DNA of 64,000 bases, from the NCBI GenBank assembly GCA_902618245.1, contig CACMZR010000002.1:62001-126000 (forward strand). Direction: 5' to 3'. Source of the DNA: an uncultured Bacteroidota bacterium. GTDB lineage: Bacteria > Bacteroidota > Bacteroidia > Flavobacteriales > Flavobacteriaceae. Both the position numbers and the translations under genes were made by a program. The notes beneath the pieces were generated by a model. The model saw only the letters and a list, made by a program, of their open reading frames with translations. It did no database searches and was not told the DNA's origin. Of this stretch, positions 1 to 7,458 are shown piece after piece; positions within the stretch are counted from its first letter, which is position 1, and each line of letters starts with the position of its first letter.

Positions 1-63
1 TCTATTTTCTTGAAATACAAAAAATTTAATCTTACTATTCCCTAGGTCAATAATCAAATGCAT
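1..63 (-). CDS. coaX: Type III pantothenate kinase, N-terminal fragment (cut by window edge)
   Basis: An ATG on the minus strand at 63-61 opens a frame that stays open for 21 codons to the window edge. It begins MHLIIDLGNSKIKFF. The hydrophobic strand followed by D6-x-G8-N9 is the phosphate-binding start of ASKHA-fold type III pantothenate kinases, which phosphorylate pantothenate in the first step of coenzyme A synthesis. Most of the gene lies left of the window, so only this motif supports the call. Another ASKHA-fold protein is the main alternative. The gene is transcribed away from the tRNA-Phe gene, and the 96 bp between them carries the tRNA promoter. Confidence 0.72.
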   Translation of the reverse strand, partial: MHLIIDLGNSKIKFFVFQENR

Positions 64-112
64 TTTTTGTAATTTCTTTGCATAAAATTACAAAGAAATT
101 TAGTGAAATGTT

Positions 113-143
113 TTTGTGAGAATTTAAAAGCCCTTTATATTTG
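113..143 (+). promoter_or_regulatory. Bacteroidetes-type promoter of tRNA-Phe
   Basis: TTTG at 113-116, exactly 19 nt of spacer, then TATATTTG at 136-143. This fits the Bacteroidetes housekeeping consensus (-33 TTTG, -7 TAnnTTTG) in both boxes and in spacing. Transcription would begin near 147-150, about ten bases before the mature tRNA 5' end. It is the clearest promoter in the window and serves as a reference for the weaker ones. Confidence 0.8.
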
Positions 144-159
144 TTTGATTTTTGTAAAT

Positions 160-232
160 GGTACCTTAGCTCAGTTGGTAGAGCAAAGGACTGAAAATCC
201 TTGTGTCCCTGGTTCGATTCCTGGAGGTACCA
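160..232 (+). tRNA. tRNA-Phe (GAA)
   Basis: A 73-nt cloverleaf can be folded by eye. The acceptor stem is GGTACCT (160-166) with AGGTACC (225-231), discriminator A at 232. The D arm is GCTC...GAGC. The anticodon stem AAGGA/TCCTT encloses the loop CTGAAAA, giving anticodon GAA (Phe). The T arm CCTGG/CCTGG encloses TTCGATT. The CCA end is not encoded; the next bases are CTT. A dedicated promoter lies upstream and a hairpin follows, so it is probably a single-gene unit. Confidence 0.97.
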
Positions 233-236
233 CTTT

Positions 237-261
237 AAACCCCAAATCCTTTTTGGGGTTT
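237..261 (+). terminator. Terminator hairpin between tRNA-Phe and rmuC
   Basis: The arms AAACCCCAAA (237-246) and TTTGGGGTTT (252-261) pair perfectly over ten bases around a 5-nt loop. It starts 4 nt after the tRNA. The T tract is short and partly inside the stem. Because rmuC ends at 305 on the other strand, the hairpin may stop transcription from both sides. Confidence 0.75.
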
Positions 262-304
262 CATGTTTAGAAAACTTTTAATTAACTTGTATGTACCTAG
301 GTAA

Positions 305-1597
305 CTATTTATCCTTTAAATCAATGAAGTCATTTGTTGACTCTTTTTCTGAATTGTTTTCTTTGAGCTGTTCTACATTTTTGAGTTTGGATTGCATAAT
401 TCTTGTTCTTGTACCAACTAAAGTTTCAATTTCTTGGTTAGCCTCATTGATTTTCTTTTGTGCCTTCTCCAAAACTCCTCCAAAAGAATTAAATTCTTTT
501 TTTACGGCTGCAAGTACATTCCAAACTTCACTACTTCTTTTTTGAATTGCTAGCGTTTTGAATCCCATTTGAAGACTATTTAACATAGCCGCAAGGGTTG
601 TGGGTCCAGTAACAACGATTTTGTATTCTCTTTGAAGCAAAGCAATCATGTCTGGTTGTCTTACCACTTCTGCAAACAAACCTTCAATTGGTAGAAACAT
701 TATTCCAAAATCAGTCGTGTTTGGAGGATCGATATATTTCGTTGAAATATCTTTAGCAAATTTTTTTACTGACTGAAGAATAGCTTTCAAAGATAATTCT
801 ACTGCAACAGGGTCACCTGCTTCGTAAGCATTTTGAAGTCTTATGTAGTCTTCCTGTGGGAACTTGGCATCAATAGGTAAATAGACTGGATTATCAGTTT
901 TGTTCCGACCGGGTAATTTTATAGCAAATTCAACTTGGAAATCAGATCCTTTTTTTGTTTTCACGTTTTTGTCATACTGATCTGGAGTCATAATTTCTTC
1001 CAAAATATTCCCTAATTGAATTTCTCCCAATACCCCACGAGTTTTTACATTACTTAGTACTTTTTTTAGATCTCCAACCCCAGAAGCAATATTTTGCATC
1101 TCACCCAATCCCTTTTGAACAACTATTAATTGTTTGGTGACCATTTCAAATGATTTGCCAAGCCGCTCTTCAAGTGTTTTATGAAGCTTTTCATCAACTG
1201 TTTCTCGCATTCTTTCCAAACGAATTTCAGTTGTTTTAATCATTTCGTCTTGTTTTAATTTCATCTGATCGAACTTCTCTTTTTGTATTGTATTAAATGT
1301 CTCAACATTTTTTACAAAACTAGATTCAAATTCTTTCAGTGTTTTTCTCAATTCATCACGATCATCTTTTGCTTTTAATAAAATAGTATCGTTTAATCTT
1401 TGAAGACTTTGAGTAAGCTCAATCCTATTTTCATGTAAATTTTTTGAAAGTTCTTCTCTGTTAAATAGAAACTCTTTTTGAAGTTGACCTCTTAGTTCAT
1501 CAAGCAAAAATTTACTTAACGAATTTCTGCTCCTATAAAGAAAGAATACTAAAGATGATAGAGCAATAAAGAACAAAACAAAAGATATGTTTTCCAT
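305..1597 (-). CDS. rmuC: DNA recombination protein RmuC
   Basis: A 430-residue member of the RmuC family, proteins that limit recombination at short inverted repeats and are predicted nucleases. Residues 4-21 form one hydrophobic N-terminal anchor. Residues about 30-180 are charged and heptad-like, consistent with a long coiled coil. The conserved C-terminal domain starts near residue 188 (GVLGEIQLGNILEE) and includes PIDAKFPQEDY at 241-251, whose Asp and Lys resemble a PD-(D/E)xK nuclease core, and later IMFLPIEGLFAEV. The last 45 residues are charged and variable. Length is usual for the family. It starts with ATG and ends opposite the tRNA terminator. Family assignment is secure; biochemical activity is inferred. 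Confidence 0.92.
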   Translation of the reverse strand: MENISFVLFFIALSSLVFFLYRSRNSLSKFLLDELRGQLQKEFLFNREELSKNLHENRIELTQSLQRLNDTILLKAKDDRDELRKTLKEFESSFVKNVETFNTIQKEKFDQMKLKQDEMIKTTEIRLERMRETVDEKLHKTLEERLGKSFEMVTKQLIVVQKGLGEMQNIASGVGDLKKVLSNVKTRGVLGEIQLGNILEEIMTPDQYDKNVKTKKGSDFQVEFAIKLPGRNKTDNPVYLPIDAKFPQEDYIRLQNAYEAGDPVAVELSLKAILQSVKKFAKDISTKYIDPPNTTDFGIMFLPIEGLFAEVVRQPDMIALLQREYKIVVTGPTTLAAMLNSLQMGFKTLAIQKRSSEVWNVLAAVKKEFNSFGGVLEKAQKKINEANQEIETLVGTRTRIMQSKLKNVEQLKENNSEKESTNDFIDLKDK

Positions 1598-1638
1598 CAG
1601 CTAAAATTAATATTTAAAATTGAAGAAAATAAAATAGA

Positions 1639-2640
1639 TTATTGAATTTTGAGTGTTTTCTCATACAAAATCCTTCCATCAATATTATAAATTTGTAAAG
1701 CAATTTTTCTTGTATCCCAATTCCACCTTATCATCCCAAAATTTTTTGATGTAATTAATGGGCTTATTCTATTAGAATTAAATTCTTCTTCCAAGTCTTC
1801 ATATGAATGGGTTAAACCGCTCGAAGTTATATCGTAAAGTTTGTAATTTGGAAGAAGTTCAATAACAGAAACCTCAGCAAAATGACGATCACCACTTAAA
1901 TATATAGGATTTTTTATTTTATCCCTTATTAGTAAGTCAAATAGGCGCTGCCTAGCTTTAGGGAAATTTGCCCATTTCTCATATGCGTGTTCAGAAGAAA
2001 TTAATTGTATCCCTCCTGCAAGCAAATTTACTTCTGCATCATTTTTCAATAATTCTTTCTCCAACCATCGCCATTGTTCTTCTCCTAGTAAACTCCCATT
2101 GTTTTTTTTGTAGCGCTGTTTTAAACCTAAATCTTTTTCATATTCCTCTTTAAAATATCTTACATCTAAAAGGTAAATGCATACTTTCTGTCGTTCAACT
2201 CCAAAACAATAACTTTGATATGCACCATTTCTAGACCTCGCTGGATGATCAGTAGACAGATCTAAAAAATCAAATAACAAATCTCTACTTTGCTGTTTTT
2301 TCCTAAATTCACTTCCTCCATCATTTTTTCCAAAATCGTGATCATCCCAAATTCCAAATATATTTGTTTTGGAAGATAATTTTCTATAAGCCGGTAGTGA
2401 TTTTTGAATTGAATATTTTAAAGCAAGATCATCCATCTTCTCCCCTTCAGTATAGACTATATCACCCAACCAAACCCAAGCATTCATTGGCTGATTTGCT
2501 ATTACATCCCAAATTTTCTGGTCTAAATCTATACGATTGCAAGATCCAAATCCAATAGACTTAATAGAATTTGGAAAATAGATGTCCTGACACCAAAGGT
2601 TAAGCGAACTAATAAATAATAGGCACCAAAAAATTCTCAT
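1639..2640 (-). CDS. PhoD-like alkaline phosphatase/phosphodiesterase, secreted
   Basis: A 333-residue metallophosphatase of the PhoD type. Residues 1-18 look like a signal peptide ending in WCQ. Metal-binding motifs appear in order: GFGSCNR (30-36), WLGD (57-60), DDHDFGKND (99-107), and SGDRHFAE about 90 residues from the C-terminus. This arrangement matches PhoD-like phosphatases, which use Fe/Ca or related metals to release phosphate from phosphoesters. It is shorter than classical PhoD (over 500 residues), as is common for Bacteroidetes relatives. It lies 7 bp downstream of the PepSY gene, so the two are probably co-transcribed. The substrate cannot be told from sequence; phosphate scavenging in the periplasm is likely. 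Confidence 0.85.
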   Translation of the reverse strand: MRIFWCLLFISSLNLWCQDIYFPNSIKSIGFGSCNRIDLDQKIWDVIANQPMNAWVWLGDIVYTEGEKMDDLALKYSIQKSLPAYRKLSSKTNIFGIWDDHDFGKNDGGSEFRKKQQSRDLLFDFLDLSTDHPARSRNGAYQSYCFGVERQKVCIYLLDVRYFKEEYEKDLGLKQRYKKNNGSLLGEEQWRWLEKELLKNDAEVNLLAGGIQLISSEHAYEKWANFPKARQRLFDLLIRDKIKNPIYLSGDRHFAEVSVIELLPNYKLYDITSSGLTHSYEDLEEEFNSNRISPLITSKNFGMIRWNWDTRKIALQIYNIDGRILYEKTLKIQ

Positions 2641-2647
2641 ACTATTG

Positions 2648-3346
2648 TCACTTTAATATTTTCCTTAAAGTTGGAGAACTAGTACCCCAAAGTAAAAATC
2701 CACTAATAACAGTAAACAATCCAAAAAGTGAAAATATGCGTAGTAATAAATTGTTAAAATTATCTCTCCCTGCGTAATCCATTGTATGTCCCATCCACAA
2801 AAAATCAAACCAACGCCAACTTTCGTGACGTATTTTTTTAAAAATACCACTCTTTGCATCTACATATGCTACCAACAAATCAGGATGGTCGTAATGTATA
2901 GCATAGACCGGTAATTTTTGACCTCTATACTCATGATGAGAATCAGTAGTTTTTAATAATTCAACATGGTCTACTTTAAGACCCTCAATCAAGTTTTGTT
3001 TCGCAACACCTATGGCTTCTTTTTCTGAAATATTTTTTTTTAAAATCCCTGTCTGAGCATGATAAAGCACTTGACCATTAATCCAATAATATGGTTGATT
3101 ATCAATTGATACCAAACTAAGCTTTTCAACTTGTACAGGTATACTGTCGAATGAAATCAGATTAGAAAATAATCCTTTTTCAAGTGGGGATTCAACTCGA
3201 AACTGATCTCCATGAATTTCATCTAGATCAGTCCAACTAAAATAGAGACCTGACACAGTCCAAGCCAAAAACTGTAATCCAATGAATACCCCTAAATAAC
3301 GGTGTGTTTTTCTGATTTTTAAAATAAACTCGCGATTTACACCCAT
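2648..3346 (-). CDS. PepSY-domain membrane protein
   Basis: 232 residues with an N-terminal membrane segment at about 17-36 (TVSGLYFSW at its end), a periplasmic stretch, and a second membrane segment near 200-222. The segment with TGILKKNISEKEAIGVAK and the later YVDAKSGIFKKI resemble PepSY repeats. The family (PepSY-associated TM helix) often sits beside TonB receptors or iron reductases, but this one precedes a PhoD-like phosphatase by 7 bp. Function is unknown; roles in controlling extracytoplasmic proteases or in electron transfer have been proposed for relatives. Start is ATG at 3346. Confidence 0.75.
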   Translation of the reverse strand: MGVNREFILKIRKTHRYLGVFIGLQFLAWTVSGLYFSWTDLDEIHGDQFRVESPLEKGLFSNLISFDSIPVQVEKLSLVSIDNQPYYWINGQVLYHAQTGILKKNISEKEAIGVAKQNLIEGLKVDHVELLKTTDSHHEYRGQKLPVYAIHYDHPDLLVAYVDAKSGIFKKIRHESWRWFDFLWMGHTMDYAGRDNFNNLLLRIFSLFGLFTVISGFLLWGTSSPTLRKILK

Positions 3347-3419
3347 TCAATTTTATTAATTTTTATTGCTTACAATTTATTATAAAAATTTTGTTTGATG
3401 CAACACTACCAAATGGAAA

Positions 3420-4241
3420 TTATTCAGATTCTATTTTAATATGAAATAGGCTAGGTGTGTTTTGTTCTTCACTTTCAGAACTAACCCAAAACTCTTCTTG
3501 ATTAATTATTTTTATAGCTTCAATCTGGGCATTTTCAACTGGTATTTTATATCGGTCAAGCTTCAAGTTTTTGTAACCATTCCCTTTAAAATTATTTATT
3601 TTAAAAATAAACTGATCCCCCTTCAAACTATATCCTGTTAAAACCATAAGGTCGTTGATATTATCATAATCTGCACCTGTAATAAGGGCTTTCGAATTAA
3701 TTGTTGCTTTTGGTTCTAAGATATAGTTTCCCTTTTTTTTTGGAAAAACATATATTTCTGATTTCAATGTTCTCCTATTTTTAGAAAACAAGACCAAATC
3801 ATCTCCAACAACAGCTAAACTTTCAGCATCAAATTCACTTTTTTTGTTCTTTATATAATTTGACTGTTTAGAGTATTTAATTCCTATGGACCCTTTAAGT
3901 ATAAAATTTTTATTCAGAATGTATATTTTTAAATTTTCTCTTGTTCCATATTTGTTTCCAGTATCAGCTATATAAAAGTGGTCTGAATCTGACGATATAT
4001 CCTCCCAATCATTATTTTCTATATTATTAATTTTTATCTCAATTATTTTTTCACCGCTTCTAGAAATTATATAAAGTTTGGGTTTATCACCCGAATCATT
4101 ATGTGTTATTAGATAGTCACCATAGGTCTCAAGTCCAGATGTTTCTGAGAGTGATTTAGGCAACTTAAATAATTTGTAAGAAATCTGAGCAGATCCAACA
4201 AAATAAATCATTGTAGCTAAAAAAAAATGATACATTCTCAA
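3420..4241 (-). CDS. Secreted protein of unknown function, probable beta-propeller
   Basis: 273 residues with a hydrophobic N-terminus (YHFFLATMIYFVGSAQ) that looks like a signal peptide. The rest has repeated beta-strand patterns such as LITHNDSGDKPKLYIIS, HFYIADTGNKYGTREN and LAVVGDDLVLFSKN. The HNDSGD and IADTGNN-type motifs are typical of SdiA-regulated/NHL-like propellers in Bacteroidetes, but no enzyme motif is visible. The longest frame starts at TTG (4241); ATG at 4235 is an equally good start and lies 3 nt after TAAATTTG on the same strand, so the mRNA may be leaderless. It is separated by 73 bp from the PepSY gene. Confidence 0.6.
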   Translation of the reverse strand: MRMYHFFLATMIYFVGSAQISYKLFKLPKSLSETSGLETYGDYLITHNDSGDKPKLYIISRSGEKIIEIKINNIENNDWEDISSDSDHFYIADTGNKYGTRENLKIYILNKNFILKGSIGIKYSKQSNYIKNKKSEFDAESLAVVGDDLVLFSKNRRTLKSEIYVFPKKKGNYILEPKATINSKALITGADYDNINDLMVLTGYSLKGDQFIFKINNFKGNGYKNLKLDRYKIPVENAQIEAIKIINQEEFWVSSESEEQNTPSLFHIKIESE

Positions 4242-4651
4242 ATTTAAATATTGATTCTTTTCATTAAGACAAATTTTAGACTTATTTCAATAAATAGATT
4301 TATTAAAAAAGCCTTCGGGAATTATTCCCAAAGGCTATAACCATAAACCAATTCATTATTGAAGAATTGATATAGCTAATTTAATAAAATCTTTACAAGA
4401 ATTTATTATTTTAATTATGTTTTTAGCAAAAAATAGTATAAATAATTAACAGGTTGTTAATAATTCGGTATTTAAACACTACTTTATACTACCAAAATTC
4501 CAAAACTTTTAACAAACAAGAAAAAATTTAAACTAAATTTTACAGCTAAAAATCGATCTGCATTAGAAATACAATTTTCTGTTTAGATATTTTAATTACT
4601 TTAAAACAGATATCGTAGTGGTACTAATTTTTCTAGATAGTATAAAATATA
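4242..4651. other. Gene-poor interval with a leftward terminator; candidate small RNA
   Basis: 410 bp with no convincing ORF on either strand. On the minus strand it holds a hairpin (CAATTC at 4349-4354 with GAATTG at 4364-4369) followed by a strong terminator at 4305-4336. The perfect inverted repeat ATTAACA-GGT-TGTTAAT lies at 4445-4461. A TATTTTTTG stretch on the minus strand near 4426-4434 could be a -7 box with one extra base. A leftward RNA of roughly 110 nt is possible; a long 3' leader of the SET gene is the alternative. Confidence 0.35.
4305..4336 (-). terminator. Strong leftward terminator
   Basis: Read on the minus strand, AGCCTTTGGGAA (4336-4325) pairs with TTCCCGAAGGCT (4321-4310), 12 bp with one G-T pair and a 3-nt loop, followed directly by a T run (4309-4304). 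It lies 315 bp beyond the end of the SET gene and just before the next leftward gene, so it ends either a long trailer or a separate small RNA. Confidence 0.85.
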
Positions 4652-5020
4652 TCATTGGGTAGCTTCATATTCATGCTCCCAATTTGGATTTTTTAATTTG
4701 TTTATTATATACTTAACTGTAATTTCTTCCCCCTCGTTTATTTGTTTGGAAGTTATTATTCGTATGTGTTTAAGCTTCCCTATTTCCGGATCAAAATCTG
4801 CAAAAATCGCTTCACAATTTGGTATTTCGTGATGATTAATAAATGCCCCAAGAGGGAGTCTTATATATTGGTCTTTAAATCTTTTATCAAAAATATGCGT
4901 CATCCCTAAATCCTTACCTTCAGGAAGATTCTTTAATGCAAAAAGTCCTAATCCTTCGATTTTACTGTTGCCAATTGTCAAAAAATCAGGCAATGGTCTC
5001 CATGCACTGTCTTTTATCAT
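4652..5020 (-). CDS. Small SET-domain protein (putative protein-lysine methyltransferase)
   Basis: A 122-residue protein consisting of one compact SET domain. Visible motifs are IEGLGLFALKNLPEG (21-35, the SAM-binding GxG strand), INHHEIPNCEAIF (61-73, the N-H...C motif that binds SAM in the pseudoknot) and EGEEITVKY (96-104, with the usual tyrosine Y104). These agree with minimal bacterial SET proteins, which transfer methyl groups from SAM to lysines of unidentified proteins. There is no post-SET cysteine cluster. It is flanked by 119 bp upstream and more than 400 bp downstream, so it appears to be a single gene. The substrate is unknown. Confidence 0.82.
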   Translation of the reverse strand: MIKDSAWRPLPDFLTIGNSKIEGLGLFALKNLPEGKDLGMTHIFDKRFKDQYIRLPLGAFINHHEIPNCEAIFADFDPEIGKLKHIRIITSKQINEGEEITVKYIINKLKNPNWEHEYEATQ

Positions 5021-5139
5021 GATTTTCGTATTTAAATTAAAAATAAAAAAATCTTTTAGTTTTTAATTAAAATCTAATTGCAAACCCAATTAATGTGGAA
5101 AAGTTCACTTAAAAATTTATCTATAAAATTAATTTCACC

Positions 5140-5871
5140 CTAAATTTTATAGAATATTATGGTATTCCATAACCTATTAATTAAGTAATTATTAGATGTT
5201 TTAAGAATAGTATTTTTTTGAAAGCCAGAAAGAACATTCAGTTTATTATTAAATTTTACGTTGAAGCCAAGAAAAGTCCAGTTTTGATTGAACTTATAAG
5301 GAATACCCTGAGTATTTAACAATGAAAAGATCTCATCATAAATAACAAGATCCCAAATAGTTTTAGCATCTTCTTTGGATAGTTTTTTTGAGTAAGTCAA
5401 TCTAAATCTTAGTCTACTTGAAAAGTCAAAAGTTTTTAAATTTCTATTTTGTTGAAGTGGTAAATTCTCCTGAAATCTGTGCTCAAGGCGAATCCAAGTC
5501 CTAAATGAAGATTTATTTAGTGGTGCATTAAATTCAACCTGCTCCCAAATATTATGCTCTCTCCTTATCCTTGGATCAGCAGTATTATCTTGATCAAAGT
5601 TTTTAATAAATGTATATCCTGCTCTCCATGATACATTTTTTGATGATTTGTATGAAAATTGTGGTCTTAAGAGCTGTTGATCCCAAATACCAAAATAAGA
5701 TATGGTTCGTGAATGAAATTCCGTTCTAAAACTTATTTTTTTTGAAATTGGTAAATCCACAAAAGCTGCATTCCACAAACCATTGACCCTTTCATATTCC
5801 TGTGAAATGGATTTATTAACAAAGCATATGCTAAGAGAAAAAATTAAAAAACTAACAAACCTCATCTTCAT
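5140..5871 (-). CDS. DUF2490 outer-membrane-like protein
   Basis: 243 residues with a signal peptide (cleavage expected after KSISQ, near residue 24) and a sequence of amphipathic strands. WNAAFVDLPISKKISF, YFGIWDQQLLRPQFSY and SWRAGYTFIKNF are typical of DUF2490, a family predicted to form a small beta-barrel. The final residues NTIIFYKI end in an alternating strand. Its ATG overlaps the tesB stop codon (ATGA, 5868-5871), so the two genes are translationally coupled. No function is established for the family. Confidence 0.78.
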   Translation of the reverse strand: MKMRFVSFLIFSLSICFVNKSISQEYERVNGLWNAAFVDLPISKKISFRTEFHSRTISYFGIWDQQLLRPQFSYKSSKNVSWRAGYTFIKNFDQDNTADPRIRREHNIWEQVEFNAPLNKSSFRTWIRLEHRFQENLPLQQNRNLKTFDFSSRLRFRLTYSKKLSKEDAKTIWDLVIYDEIFSLLNTQGIPYKFNQNWTFLGFNVKFNNKLNVLSGFQKNTILKTSNNYLINRLWNTIIFYKI

Positions 5872-6728
5872 TTAAATTTACGCATCAGTCCTTCTTGAGT
5901 TACAGAAGCAATCATTTTCCCTTTTCGATCAAAAATACTACCTTTTGAAAAACCTCTAGCATTAGAGGCACTAGGACTCTCTATTGCGTAGAGTAACCAA
6001 TCATCAATCTTAAAATCACGGTGAAACCATAATGCATGGTCCAGACTTGCATAATACATTTTTGAGTCCACAATTTTCTGTCTATGTGGTAAAGTTGCTG
6101 TTAATAAAAGACTGTAATCAGAGGCGAAAGCTAAAATCTGTTGTTGAAGAGCAATATCTGCGCTGATTTTATCTTTTATTCTAAACCAAATATGAGCCAA
6201 TGGTAGTGAATTTCGAGTTTGTAGATAAATGGCTTTATTGACGGGTTTAAATTCAAAAATTTGTGGATGTGCTTTCATTAATCTTTGAAAACGTATTGGG
6301 TCTTTTTTTTGTAATGCTTCTGCTTGTTGAATATCTGTTAATAGTAAGTCAGGTGTAAGTACATTAGGCATTTGTATTTGATGATTTTCACCTTCTTCTT
6401 TTATATGGAATGATGCAGCCATATTAAAAATGGCTTTACCTTCTTGAAAAGCTACTACACGTCTTGTTGTAAAGCTCCTTCCATCTCGAATATCATCAAC
6501 ATGATAATCAATCGGTATATTAACATCTCCTCCAAGAATAAAGTAACCGTGCATAGAATGGGCTATTCGATTATTAGGAACTGTTTGATAGGCTGCATGA
6601 AGTGATTGCCCAAGAACCTGACCCCCAAAGACTCGGCCCCAGGCGGTTTTATAATTTTGACCTACAAAGTGGTACTTTTCTTTCCTATCAATTGTTAAAA
6701 GATCTATTAATTCTTGACTGGATATCAT
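5868..6728 (-). CDS. tesB: Acyl-CoA thioesterase II
   Basis: A 286-residue TesB-type enzyme with two hotdog domains. The first carries GRVFGGQVLGQSLHAA (about 31-46) and HSMHGYFILGGD; the second carries ASLDHALWFHRDF and, near the end, SPSASNARGFSKGSIFDRKG. The Asp in SLDHALWFH and the Ser/Thr and Gln positions of the TesB catalytic triad can be placed. It hydrolyses acyl-CoA to free fatty acid and CoA in the cytoplasm. Length is the family norm. TACCTTTG on the minus strand (6773-6766) could be its -7 box. It overlaps the DUF2490 gene by 4 bp. Confidence 0.93.
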   Translation of the reverse strand: MISSQELIDLLTIDRKEKYHFVGQNYKTAWGRVFGGQVLGQSLHAAYQTVPNNRIAHSMHGYFILGGDVNIPIDYHVDDIRDGRSFTTRRVVAFQEGKAIFNMAASFHIKEEGENHQIQMPNVLTPDLLLTDIQQAEALQKKDPIRFQRLMKAHPQIFEFKPVNKAIYLQTRNSLPLAHIWFRIKDKISADIALQQQILAFASDYSLLLTATLPHRQKIVDSKMYYASLDHALWFHRDFKIDDWLLYAIESPSASNARGFSKGSIFDRKGKMIASVTQEGLMRKFK

Positions 6729-6789
6729 AGTCGTTTTAAAAAGTATTCTGATTTAAATATCTCTTCAAAGGTAAATTTTTGTGAAGTAA

Positions 6790-7449
6790 TTAATCGATTC
6801 TTTTTGTCCAAATTTCATAAATAGGATCTCCCTTGCTACTCTTACCTGAATGATGCCAATCAACGCCTTTAAGACTGTAATTAAAAGGTAAAATCTTGCC
6901 AACACTATTATTATTTCTTGAAAAGAACTGAATATTTTCTGTATAAATTCCATTTTTAGCAGAATAAGTCCCACCCCCTGAACCAAAGAATTGAAAGTTT
7001 TCAGTGTTAAATGCAATCCATTGAAAATTTCCATTTTTCAAAAATTTCATTGTTTTTCTTGGTTTTGAAATGTCTCTTCTTTTTTCTCCCTCATCTGTAA
7101 TTCTCCCTGCCATCAACCATTTCCCATTTAGATCAATTGGTTTCCCAAAAGATTTTATCCAAGAATCTTTTTTTTCAATCTGAAATAACTTAAGACTGTC
7201 TTTTAAAAAATTTGAATTGAATTCTAAATTAACTTTAATAATATTTGTCTCTGTTTTATTGTAATATCCACCACGAGTTAGTATGAATTCTGCTGTTTTA
7301 GTTAGATATTGGGTTTCAACAAAATAATTTTCATCTAACATTATTTTATGAGTAATATTTTTCCCGTTACTTAGGGAATTAAAATTATAAACTTGAGAAA
7401 ATGACATTGAGCAAAAAAGAAATAGAATTTTAAAAATATCTTTTTTCAT
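6790..7449 (-). CDS. Secreted lipocalin-like protein of unknown function
   Basis: 219 residues with a signal peptide (KDIFKILFLFCSMSFSQ) and a body rich in beta strands. Segments such as LNGKWLMAGRITDEG, NFQWIAFNTENFQFFGSGGGTYSAKNGIY and YEIWTKR at the C-terminus look like a lipocalin/DUF4488-type barrel, a group usually annotated only as membrane or secreted protein. The gene follows the M20 amidohydrolase by 9 bp on the same strand, so the two are probably one transcript. I do not recognise a specific function. A carrier or accessory factor for the amidohydrolase substrate is an inference from context. Confidence 0.6.
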   Translation of the reverse strand: MKKDIFKILFLFCSMSFSQVYNFNSLSNGKNITHKIMLDENYFVETQYLTKTAEFILTRGGYYNKTETNIIKVNLEFNSNFLKDSLKLFQIEKKDSWIKSFGKPIDLNGKWLMAGRITDEGEKRRDISKPRKTMKFLKNGNFQWIAFNTENFQFFGSGGGTYSAKNGIYTENIQFFSRNNNSVGKILPFNYSLKGVDWHHSGKSSKGDPIYEIWTKRID

Positions 7450-7458
7450 AACATATAT

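Noticed and set aside
6765-7034. 89-residue ORF overlapping the lipocalin-like gene in another frame
   Set aside because: Overlaps a better-supported gene with signal peptide and lies in the wrong frame without a recognisable domain.
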